Part shown: piece after piece, positions 16,276-24,648 of the stretch
How positions within the stretch are numbered: position 1 is the stretch's first letter
Layout: every line of letters starts with the position of its first letter
From: Bacteroidota bacterium
GTDB taxonomy: Bacteria > Bacteroidota > Bacteroidia > Chitinophagales > Chitinophagaceae
Assembly (NCBI GenBank): GCA_026391435.1
Contig: JAPLEJ010000050.1
Span: 38,912 to 102,911 of the forward strand
Length of the DNA stretch: 64,000 nucleotides
Direction: 5' to 3'
Translations under genes and position numbers: made by a program
Notes under the pieces: generated by a model
Database searches by the model: none
What the model was told of the DNA's origin: nothing
The model's input: the letters and a program-made list of their open reading frames with translations, nothing else

Positions 16276-17553
16276 TTATACCTGTTTTGTCCATGCATCC
16301 CGATCATCGGGCGCAAATTTCCAGGGTGCAAAATTATTTTCTATATTACTAAACATGCCATTCCATTCTTGAGGGGCATTGCTTTGTTCCATGACCAAGG
16401 ATCTTCTTAATTCCATAATGATATCCAAAGGAGAAATACTGATAGGGCATTCTTCCACACATGCATTACAAGTAGTGCATGCTCTTAATTCTTCTACACT
16501 AATATAATCATGTAATAATGTTTTGCCATCTGGAATGAACTGTTTGTTTTGTTGGATATTTTTTGAAATAGATTCAATCCGATCGCGCGTGGCCATCATT
16601 ATTTTACGAGGACTTAATAATTTACCTGTACTTGTTGCTGGGCAAGCCGTTGAACATCTTCCACATTCAGAGCAACTGTAGGCATCCATTAAATTTTTCC
16701 AACTTAATTCAGTAGCTTCCTTGGCTCCAAAACTTTCAGGAGCTGTTGCGTTAGTAGGCGCTAATTCGGGTTGCATTGCATACAATACCTCATTTTGTAT
16801 AGCGGGCATATTGTGCATGACTCCTTTTGGAGTGAGTGGGGCATAATAAGCATTAGGGAAAGCTAATATAATATGTAAGTGCTTTGAATAAGGCAGATAG
16901 TTCATGAAAGCATAGATACCTAAAATATGCAGCCACCATGCGGTTTTTTCGATCAGATGTAAAGTGTCTTCAGTACTACCATGAAGCCAAGGGCTCATTT
17001 TACTTGAAATAATAAATTGATAATTAGTGTCCGTCGCATTCATGAGTAAAAATAAACTCATTAATATTATTTCTGCTATGAGAATATAATTAGCATCCGT
17101 TCTTGGCCATCCATTTAAGTCCTTACTAATAAACCTTTTTATATTTAAAACATTTCGTCGAACTAAAAATACAACACAAACAATGGTTACTAAGAATGCT
17201 AAAATTTCAAAACAGTTAATGAATAGTGGATAGTAATTTCCTAAGGGTTGCGCTAAAATACGATGAGTACCCATTAGGCCATCTAGGATGATTTCAATTA
17301 ACTCTATATTGATAATAATAAATCCAATATAAATAATAAGGTGAAGTAGTGCCACAATCGGATTTCGAAACATTTTCTTTTGCCCTAATGCTAAAAGAAA
17401 TACATTTTTCCATCTTTGAAGGGGTGCGTCATTTAAGAAAGCAACTTTTCCTAATAAAATAGAACGACGAATCCTATTTATATTTTTTATAAATATGCCA
17501 AATGCCAATAAGGTCAGCAAGCTAAAAATAATTTCAGAGAATAAACCCATCAT
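16276..17553 (-). CDS. membrane-anchored 4Fe-4S oxidoreductase subunit (HdrC/nitrate-reductase-gamma-like)
   Basis: The 425-aa protein has several N-terminal transmembrane helices (through about residue 235), with a layout like cytochrome-b/NarI-type membrane subunits. The C-terminal part carries two ferredoxin-type clusters, CSECGRCSTACPATSTG and CTTCNACVEECPISISP. Either of two adjacent ATG codons (17553 or 17550) may start it. With the downstream CCG protein it likely moves electrons between the quinone pool and a soluble partner; similar pairs are common in Bacteroidetes. The substrate is unknown. Confidence 0.85.
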   Translation of the reverse strand: MMGLFSEIIFSLLTLLAFGIFIKNINRIRRSILLGKVAFLNDAPLQRWKNVFLLALGQKKMFRNPIVALLHLIIYIGFIIINIELIEIILDGLMGTHRILAQPLGNYYPLFINCFEILAFLVTIVCVVFLVRRNVLNIKRFISKDLNGWPRTDANYILIAEIILMSLFLLMNATDTNYQFIISSKMSPWLHGSTEDTLHLIEKTAWWLHILGIYAFMNYLPYSKHLHIILAFPNAYYAPLTPKGVMHNMPAIQNEVLYAMQPELAPTNATAPESFGAKEATELSWKNLMDAYSCSECGRCSTACPATSTGKLLSPRKIMMATRDRIESISKNIQQNKQFIPDGKTLLHDYISVEELRACTTCNACVEECPISISPLDIIMELRRSLVMEQSNAPQEWNGMFSNIENNFAPWKFAPDDRDAWTKQV

Positions 17554-17633
17554 GCGTTTTATCTTTAAGAGATAAGCAAATTTAAACCATTTTATAAAGT
17601 AATCGTACGAATCTGAACTAAATAGCTCCTAAA

Positions 17634-18587
17634 TTAGAAGTATAACCATTGGCCACTCCATTTTCCATTCGCTAAAACGAGGGTGGGGGCAGGAAATTTT
17701 ATCGAGTTTAATACAAAAAACAAAGATTTAACCCATTTTTTATGCGTGGGTATTTTTTCAAAATCAACATCAAGCGATAAATACCATTGTCGATACCTTT
17801 TTAAGTCATCTCTAATAATATCACCTTGAGGGCTTGGCCAATTATTTCCGTATCCTCCAAACATATTTTCTCCACCCATTCCTACCGCGATGCTTAACCA
17901 TTTAGGTACCGGAAGGTTTTCATTAAAGTCATGAAGGTTGGCGCTTAGCCAATAAGTTTGTGCGTTATAGTCCTTGACTAACCTTTCGCTCCATAATTTG
18001 CCAAATAGCTGTTTATTTCTTTCTTGTAATTGTGCGTCAGCATAGCTGTTATAATGAGTACTAAATTTTAGCTTAACTTTTTGTTTCTTCCATAGTAACT
18101 CTTGTCCCATCCATAATCCAATTCCAGCAGTATTACTTCCGATATCTGACCAACTCCAACCCCATTGGCTTGCAAATCCATCCAAGGTTTCTATGATGGT
18201 TTGATATCCCATTCCTGTGAGGCCGGCTAATAAAATAGCCTTTTTGTCCTTTACGCCAGCCCATTGCCATGAGGCATAACTGAGCCTACTTAATGTGTAG
18301 GCAGTAAAGGCATGACCTGCTTTATCCATATCTAACCATTCCCCTGCATCATTGTAAAAATGAAAGGAGCTTCGAGGGTAACCATCATACCAAATTTTAT
18401 TTAATCCAACCATCGAACCTCCATAGGTTAGGGTTTGAAGCGAGGAAACAATGCGTAGTCTTTTTTTAAAATTTGTCTCCTGATTGGCATATTTTGTAAT
18501 AGGGGTGAAAGTAGAGTCTTGAATTTGTCCCCAACATGAAATGGAGATCAAAATGGCAGTAAAAAAAAGTAGCGTAGTAAGTTTCAT
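17634..18587 (-). CDS. DUF2279 family exported protein
   Basis: From ATG 18587 (MKLTTLLFFTAILISISCWGQ) the product is 317 aa with a signal peptide. It resembles DUF2279/YfiM-like proteins: YDGYPRSSFHFYNDAGEWLDMDKAGHAFTAY, then YQTIIETLDGFASQWGWSWSD and GENMFGGYGNNW near the C-terminus. Function is unknown; it is probably periplasmic or outer-membrane associated. A TAAATTTG box lies 12 bp upstream of the start on the minus strand. It is divergent from the phosphohexomutase gene. Confidence 0.8.
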   Translation of the reverse strand: MKLTTLLFFTAILISISCWGQIQDSTFTPITKYANQETNFKKRLRIVSSLQTLTYGGSMVGLNKIWYDGYPRSSFHFYNDAGEWLDMDKAGHAFTAYTLSRLSYASWQWAGVKDKKAILLAGLTGMGYQTIIETLDGFASQWGWSWSDIGSNTAGIGLWMGQELLWKKQKVKLKFSTHYNSYADAQLQERNKQLFGKLWSERLVKDYNAQTYWLSANLHDFNENLPVPKWLSIAVGMGGENMFGGYGNNWPSPQGDIIRDDLKRYRQWYLSLDVDFEKIPTHKKWVKSLFFVLNSIKFPAPTLVLANGKWSGQWLYF

Positions 18588-18686
18588 ACTTGGAAAAATC
18601 AAATTTATACATTAATATTAATAATCAGTCATTGCGAATTGGTGGATTTGCAATTATTGCTTAAAATTGCTATTAAACGAGGATTT

Positions 18687-20414
18687 ATGAGTCAAACTAT
18701 TGAAATGAATGTGCAACGCTGGTTAACAGGCAATTATGATGATGCCACCAAGCAAGCAATTCTTGCATTACAAACTCATAATAAAGAGGAATTACAAGAT
18801 TCGTTTTATAGAAATTTGGAATTTGGAACTGGTGGATTAAGAGGGATTATGGGAGTAGGAACCAATCGTATTAATAAATATACCATTGGAATGGCAACGC
18901 AAGGTTTCTCGAATTATTTACTTAAAACTTATCCTGGCGAAAATATTTCAGTTGCCATAGGGCATGATAGCAGAAATAATGCTCGTTTTTTTGCTGAGAC
19001 CACTGCGCAAGTTTTTGCTGCCAACGGTATTCAAGTGTATTTGTTTGAATCATTGAGACCTACGCCGGAATTAAGTTTTGCAATTAGACAATTAAAATGC
19101 AAAGCTGGAGTGGTATGTACTGCCTCTCATAATCCAAAGGAATACAATGGCTATAAAGCTTATTGGAATGATGGAGGGCAATTGGTACCTCCACATGATA
19201 GCAATGTGATCACCGAAGTGGAAGCCATTCAAAGTGTTGACGATGTCAAATGGTCGGGGGAATCGGATCGTATACAGTTATTAGGTTCCGACATGGATAA
19301 TGCCTATACCAAAATGCTGAGCTCATTAAGTGTGTATCCAGAAATGATTGCAAAACAACATGATTTAAAAATTGTATATACGCCTATTCATGGAACTGGA
19401 ATTACTTTAGTTCCAAAAGTATTGGCCGAATTTGGATTTACAAATGTGCATGTAGTAGAAGAGCAGTCTAATCCAGATGGTAATTTCCCCACCGTTATAT
19501 ATCCTAATCCGGAAGAAAGTGAAACCATGAGTATCGGATTGGCAAAAGCGAAAGCTTTAGATGCCGACATTTTATTAGGAACGGATCCCGATGCAGATAG
19601 AGTAGGCGTAGGCGTTAAGAATCATAAAGGAGAGTGGGTTTTAATGAATGGAAATCAAACAGCAGTTTTAGCCTTTGCCTATATGATGGAAGCGCGTAGG
19701 TCAAAGGGAATCGCCAAACCCAATGATATGGTGGTTACTACCATCGTTACCACTGAAATGATCAACCAAGTGGCTAAAATCAATGAAGTGAATTGTTATA
19801 ATGTATTGACAGGCTTTAAATGGATTGCTGAATTAGTGAAAGAAAAAGAAGGTAAAGAAAACTATATCATTGGAGGAGAGGAGAGTTTTGGATTGATGAT
19901 TGGAGATCAGATTAGAGACAAGGATGCTGTCAGTGCAGTGGCTTTATTGTGTGAGATGGCAGCTTATGAAAAGAGTAAAGGCAAAACCTTATTTGATAAA
20001 ATGATTGAATTATATATTCAATACGGTTTTTATTATGAAAATTTAATAAGCATTACCAAAAAAGGAATGAATGGTCAGCAAGAAATCAAAGCAATGATGG
20101 AAGGGTATAGGCAAAGCCCGCCTGCTACTATCAATGGCGCTTTGGTAGTGACCATTTTAGATTACGAATTACAACTAGGAAAAAATATACAAACAGGAAG
20201 TACTTGGAAATTAGATTTGCCTAAGAGTAATGTGTTGCAATTTATAACTGCAGACGGAAGTAAAATATCCGCTCGACCTTCTGGTACCGAACCAAAAATC
20301 AAATTTTATTTTAGTGTCAACACTGTTTTAAAGGACAAAGCCTCCTTTGATGCTCAATATCTGCTATTACAAGATAAGATAAGTGATATCATAAAAGATA
20401 TGCAGTTAAATTAA
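18687..20414 (+). CDS. phosphoglucomutase / phospho-sugar mutase
   Basis: From ATG 18687 (MSQTIEMNVQRWL) the product is 575 aa; the track start at 18639 is a GTG with no support. The alpha-D-phosphohexomutase motifs are complete: GTGGLRGIMGVGTNR at the N-terminus, the phospho-serine loop TASHNPKEYNGYKAYW, metal loop GTDPDADRVGV, sugar loop GGEESFGLMIGD and phosphate loop ARPSGTEPKIKFYF. The GEESFG loop and the length fit the PGM/PMM group of about 570-600 aa. It interconverts hexose 1- and 6-phosphates. Confidence 0.92.
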   Translation: MSQTIEMNVQRWLTGNYDDATKQAILALQTHNKEELQDSFYRNLEFGTGGLRGIMGVGTNRINKYTIGMATQGFSNYLLKTYPGENISVAIGHDSRNNARFFAETTAQVFAANGIQVYLFESLRPTPELSFAIRQLKCKAGVVCTASHNPKEYNGYKAYWNDGGQLVPPHDSNVITEVEAIQSVDDVKWSGESDRIQLLGSDMDNAYTKMLSSLSVYPEMIAKQHDLKIVYTPIHGTGITLVPKVLAEFGFTNVHVVEEQSNPDGNFPTVIYPNPEESETMSIGLAKAKALDADILLGTDPDADRVGVGVKNHKGEWVLMNGNQTAVLAFAYMMEARRSKGIAKPNDMVVTTIVTTEMINQVAKINEVNCYNVLTGFKWIAELVKEKEGKENYIIGGEESFGLMIGDQIRDKDAVSAVALLCEMAAYEKSKGKTLFDKMIELYIQYGFYYENLISITKKGMNGQQEIKAMMEGYRQSPPATINGALVVTILDYELQLGKNIQTGSTWKLDLPKSNVLQFITADGSKISARPSGTEPKIKFYFSVNTVLKDKASFDAQYLLLQDKISDIIKDMQLN

Positions 20415-20423
20415 TCAATACGA

Positions 20424-21095
20424 ATGAAAAAATTAGAGACATTAGTTGACGCCTATCTACATAAAGGATTGAGAGAAAAGCTAGTGCTACTTTTGAGAGA
20501 GAAAGGCATTACCGATGAAAATGTCTTAGCAGCGATAGGCAAAATTCCTCGACATTTTTTTTTAGATTCTGCTTTTGATAAAATCGCATACGAGGACCGT
20601 GCATTCCCCATAGCGGCAGATCAAACTATTTCGCAGCCCTATACCGTGGCGTATCAAACTCAATTATTACAAATTAAAAAAGGGGAAAAGGTACTCGAAA
20701 TTGGAACAGGGAGTATGTATCAAACAACCGTATTAGCTGAAATGGGCGCCCAGGTTTTTACAATTGAGAGACAAAAGCAATTATTTGAAAAAACGGCTAA
20801 GTATATTTTTAAAGACACCTATCCACAAGTGCAGTTTTTTTTTGGAGATGGTTTTGAGGGCTTGCCTAGTTTGGCACCTTTTGATAAAATTTTAATCACA
20901 GCAGCTGCTCCGAAGATTCCTGAAAAGTTATGGGCGCAATTAAAAACAAGTGGAAAAATGGTCATCCCCTTGGACGAATCTGCTTCCACTCAGCGAATGC
21001 TTAGGCTAACTAAAAAACGAGATGGTTCTGTCAAAAAGGAGGCCTTTGATGCTTTTTCATTTGTACCTATGCTGCAAGGAAAAACCCAAAAATAA
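20424..21095 (+). CDS. pcm: protein-L-isoaspartate O-methyltransferase
   Basis: The 223-aa SAM-dependent methyltransferase repairs isoaspartyl residues. It has IPRHFFLDSAFDKIAYEDRAFPI, the Pcm signature QTISQPYTVAYQTQLL and the SAM loop VLEIGTGSMYQTTVLAEMG, then ITAAAPKIPEKLWAQLKTSGKMVIPL. It starts 9 bp after the phosphohexomutase gene. The loop reads GTGSMYQT where GSGYQ-type sequences are more usual, but the remaining sites are normal. Confidence 0.93.
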   Translation: MKKLETLVDAYLHKGLREKLVLLLREKGITDENVLAAIGKIPRHFFLDSAFDKIAYEDRAFPIAADQTISQPYTVAYQTQLLQIKKGEKVLEIGTGSMYQTTVLAEMGAQVFTIERQKQLFEKTAKYIFKDTYPQVQFFFGDGFEGLPSLAPFDKILITAAAPKIPEKLWAQLKTSGKMVIPLDESASTQRMLRLTKKRDGSVKKEAFDAFSFVPMLQGKTQK

Positions 21096-21110
21096 ATTCG
21101 AATTTATTTT

Positions 21111-23717
21111 TTATTGTTGCATTTGATCCATCGCGCCTCCATCTTCCGTTTTATTATTTTTTCGTTTAAGTAAGTTCAAATCAAACTTTCCAAATCGGTA
21201 TGAAAAATTAAGTCTGAAAAATTGTTGGTCTCTAATACGAGTTACATTTTGAATAAAGAATTGACTTTCAGAATAAGTTTTATTCACCCTTGTTTTAAAC
21301 ACATCGCTCACACTTAAGGATAAACTAGCAGTACGGCCACCTGATAAGGTCCAATCTTTTTTAATAGCCATATCAAAATCATAGTAAGCAAAGTTGTAAC
21401 CTTGTGCTGTAGATTGTGGGCCGCCAAATCCGCCACCACCCATACCGCCACCCATACCACCTCTACCGCCACCTGATGAGCTTCCGCCCCCTGGAGGTAA
21501 GATAGTCTTAGCTTGATACTGACCACTAAATTGGAAAGAATAGCCTTTCGGAAATTTGAATGTATTATTCATTTTACTGAACCAACTGGTTAGGTTGTTA
21601 TTGACATTTTGGCCAGGTATTGTTGCTTGAATAGAAGAGTTAAATAAGTTAAAGCTCAAATTCATATCCCACCATTTAGTGATGGTTGTTTTATTACTTA
21701 ATTCTAATCCATAAGTAACAGCGGTGTTGGCATTAATATAGGAGCTATAATAAGCACTATCGTTTGTTGTTGGATTGATGGCTCTATAAATATAATTAGT
21801 AATTAAATCAGTACTGTATTTATAATAGACACTTGCTAACAAGTTGGATCCTTTTTTATATGCGTTATTATAATTCAATTCAATGGAGTGTGTGAATTGT
21901 GGTTTCAAGCCAGGGTTTCCTACTGTAATATTTAAAGGATCGCTGTAATCAGGAAAGGGTTGTAATTGAAAAAAGTTAGGTGCGTTGATTCGTTTCGAAT
22001 AATTGATTTGTAAATCATTTTTATCATTCAATTTATAAGTTACGAATGCACTAGGGAATAAGGAAATGGGTAAAGAAGTTTTAAAATGCAAAGAATCCAT
22101 TCCTGCATGGTTTTGAACATCAACTGTGAATGTTCTGCTTTCGGCTCTTAAACCTAATTGGTAACTAAGTTGACCTTTTTTACCACTTAAATTAACATAT
22201 TCAGCCATAATACTTTCACCGTATTTATATTTATTACTAATACTACCTAAAAAAACATCATTCCTAAATTGATCACGACTATTGTACTCGTCTCTAAAAT
22301 TATAACGCATTCCAGCTTCAAATTTTATATCATCTGTAATTTCGCGTGCATAATCAAGATTGGTCGTGTAATTTTTACTATTCCCAACGCCGTTGCTTTT
22401 TTGATTTAAAAAAGACGAATTAATATTAGACCAACTATTACTATTACTTTCATTATAATTAAAATCAGAGGTTATTTCGTGCCCCTTTTCGGCAAATAAA
22501 TGTTTGAAACTTAATTGCGCACCCTTATTTAAGAAATCAAAATAATTACTATTTGTTAATTGGTATGGAGCTTGAGTATGTACCCCTGCTTTGACACTAT
22601 CAATGGATTGGCTTCCAGAAGAGCCCATATTTCCTTGCATTAAATTACCATATAGTGAAAATGTATTTCGATTGTCTGGTAAATAGTCCAACCCTGCACG
22701 ATAAAAATTAAAAGACCCATTTCCAGTACTATTATTGATGGTGGTGACTTGGGTAGGCATAGTAGCTCCTAATATATCACGAACAGTGGTATTGGTATTC
22801 ACTGATTTTCGACCATTGATATTAGCACTTACTGAAAAATTTAATTTATTATCTCTGACATTCAAATCTCCACCGCCATTAAACTTGCCGCGCATATCTA
22901 CCCCTGCTCTAATGCCTCCATTATAACCATTCTTTTTATTTTTCTTTAATACGATATTTAAAATACCGGCATTACCACCTGATGCATCATATTTTGCAGA
23001 CGGGTTCGTAATGATTTCAACTCTGTCTATAATATCAGCAGGAATTTGATCCATTGTCAAAGTAGTGGGTCGATTGTCAATCAGTAAAGTGGGTGTTGCA
23101 TTTCTTAATGTTACATTGCCATCAATATCCACATTTAAATTAGGAATGCTTTTCATTACTTCCACAGCAGTTTGTCCAGTGCTCATTATATTTTTGTCAA
23201 CATTGAAAATTTTACGATCAATGCCCATTTCAAATTGAGGGCGTGCGGTGCTCGTCACAGTTACACTTTGTAAATCATTAGCAGATTCTTCTAATTTAAT
23301 ATTGCCTAAATCCTTGTCCACTGCAGCCAATAATTCTTGCATATTTTGACCAGGAGTCATTTTGATATTAAAGTTGAGGGTCTTTTCCAATTTTGTAAAG
23401 CCGATATTAGTAATGGTTAATTTTAAACTTCCCATCACCGGTAAGTTTTCAAAACTAAAGTCTCCATTTGCTGCACTTAGTTGCGTTCCTAAAATGCGCT
23501 CTATCATTTTTTTGCTTACTGTATCAAATTTGTTTCCTTTAATTTGAAGCGTGGCTCCGTCGATGCCTTTTTTATTAGCATCTACTAATTTTCCATAATA
23601 TCTACCCATGTTCATATTGCCAGCACCTGCTTTTGGTAAAACACCAGTAGGTCTTTGCGAAAAGCTTTGTACTTGAATAAATAGGGAAAGGAAAGAAATG
23701 ATAATTATATTTTTCAT
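21111..23717 (-). CDS. TonB-dependent receptor-like outer membrane protein (OMP_b-brl_3 type)
   Basis: The 868-aa protein has a signal peptide, a carboxypeptidase-regulatory-like domain (about residues 35-145), a plug domain with QTAVEVMKSIPNLNVDIDG, LLIDNRPTT and IITNPSAKYDASGGNAGILN, then a long beta-barrel ending in an aromatic strand followed by a polar tail (NKTEDGGAMDQMQQ). A Gly/Met-rich insertion (SSGGGRGGMGGGMGGGGFGG) lies in a late barrel loop and is probably extracellular. The ligand is unknown; no SusD partner follows. The gene is monocistronic as far as can be seen. Confidence 0.88.
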   Translation of the reverse strand: MKNIIIISFLSLFIQVQSFSQRPTGVLPKAGAGNMNMGRYYGKLVDANKKGIDGATLQIKGNKFDTVSKKMIERILGTQLSAANGDFSFENLPVMGSLKLTITNIGFTKLEKTLNFNIKMTPGQNMQELLAAVDKDLGNIKLEESANDLQSVTVTSTARPQFEMGIDRKIFNVDKNIMSTGQTAVEVMKSIPNLNVDIDGNVTLRNATPTLLIDNRPTTLTMDQIPADIIDRVEIITNPSAKYDASGGNAGILNIVLKKNKKNGYNGGIRAGVDMRGKFNGGGDLNVRDNKLNFSVSANINGRKSVNTNTTVRDILGATMPTQVTTINNSTGNGSFNFYRAGLDYLPDNRNTFSLYGNLMQGNMGSSGSQSIDSVKAGVHTQAPYQLTNSNYFDFLNKGAQLSFKHLFAEKGHEITSDFNYNESNSNSWSNINSSFLNQKSNGVGNSKNYTTNLDYAREITDDIKFEAGMRYNFRDEYNSRDQFRNDVFLGSISNKYKYGESIMAEYVNLSGKKGQLSYQLGLRAESRTFTVDVQNHAGMDSLHFKTSLPISLFPSAFVTYKLNDKNDLQINYSKRINAPNFFQLQPFPDYSDPLNITVGNPGLKPQFTHSIELNYNNAYKKGSNLLASVYYKYSTDLITNYIYRAINPTTNDSAYYSSYINANTAVTYGLELSNKTTITKWWDMNLSFNLFNSSIQATIPGQNVNNNLTSWFSKMNNTFKFPKGYSFQFSGQYQAKTILPPGGGSSSGGGRGGMGGGMGGGGFGGPQSTAQGYNFAYYDFDMAIKKDWTLSGGRTASLSLSVSDVFKTRVNKTYSESQFFIQNVTRIRDQQFFRLNFSYRFGKFDLNLLKRKNNKTEDGGAMDQMQQ

Positions 23718-23842
23718 ATGTATTGGACGAATAATGGGTATATAAGTTTACTGTGGGGTGCAAATATCAAACTAATAATCTAAGGATGGTATCAAGTTGG
23801 TATGAGCGGTAATTTCAATAGATAAGTGTTGGAGTTTTGTGG

Positions 23843-24367
23843 CTAAATATGGCGTAATAAATAGACAATAATGAAGCCCCAAATGGAACCGATTGCAAAT
23901 GCCATCCATTGCAGTGGTTTAATAGATTTCATGATGATGGGCTTTAAAACCAAGATCAATTTTGAGGAAAGGGTTTGAGTCATTTCCTTTTTTGCGTTTT
24001 CTGAAAATTGTTGGATAATTTGCGGAAATAGGCCCGCTAGTTCTTCTAAAAAAACTGTTTTAAGTTGTACCACCGTTTTATCCCCAATAAACATAGAAAT
24101 CATAGGTAATTTCTCCTTGATGGTTTTATCAAAGAATTGGTCCAATTTCTCATCAATTAAGGGCAAGATGGCATTGTATGCGTCTTTATTTGGAGTCGGA
24201 GCCAAGGCCTCAAATGGGAAATGGCGGAGGAAGGAATGGATAGCGGGCTCCCATCTAAATCCAAGAAAGGAAATGGGCTTGGTAGGATAAAAAAGACTTT
24301 TTGCCAATAACCAGATCAAAATCCAGCCCAAGAGGCCCGACATAAGGGTGATCAAAATTGTTTGCAT
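23843..24367 (-). CDS. DUF445 family membrane protein
   Basis: The 174-aa protein has a transmembrane helix at each end (residues about 3-25 and 150-171) around a helical middle with LPLIDEKLDQFFDKTIKEKLPMIS. This matches DUF445-type proteins, which are short here compared with the 400-aa enterobacterial members. The function is not known. It lies between the receptor gene and tRNA-His, on the same strand as both. Confidence 0.75.
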   Translation of the reverse strand: MQTILITLMSGLLGWILIWLLAKSLFYPTKPISFLGFRWEPAIHSFLRHFPFEALAPTPNKDAYNAILPLIDEKLDQFFDKTIKEKLPMISMFIGDKTVVQLKTVFLEELAGLFPQIIQQFSENAKKEMTQTLSSKLILVLKPIIMKSIKPLQWMAFAIGSIWGFIIVYLLRHI

Positions 24368-24434
24368 AATGACTTTTTTTAATCAAAAATCCTATCCAGA
24401 TCACGCATTTACGTAAAGGATAGGATTTAAAGGG

Positions 24435-24509
24435 GGAGAACGATGGGTCTCGAACCCACGACCTACACTGCCACAAAGTGTCGCTCTAACCTACTGAGCT
24501 ACGCCCTCC
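24435..24509 (-). tRNA. tRNA-His (anticodon GTG)
   Basis: The minus strand folds as a cloverleaf: acceptor GAGGGCG/CGTTCTC, D arm GCTC...GAGC, anticodon stem ACACT/AGTGT with loop TTGTGGC (anticodon GTG), and T arm GTGGG TTCGAGA CCCAT. An extra G precedes the acceptor stem and the discriminator is C, giving the G-1:C73 pair diagnostic of tRNA-His. The CCA end is not encoded. The track's 73-aa ORF across it is a shadow. Confidence 0.95.
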
Positions 24510-24648
24510 ATTTAGGGGAGCAAAAATAAGGTAATTTTAAGGACGAATAAAATTAGTTTTAGTGTTTTTATAATTTTATCATAAAAACAAGGTGTTTGTC
24601 CTATTTAAGCACATTCAAACTCATTTTGCGCTATTTTTGAAAATATAC

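Noticed and set aside
24255-24476. 73-aa minus-strand ORF over tRNA-His
   Set aside because: It overlaps the tRNA and the start of the DUF445 gene in another frame, and has no features of a protein.
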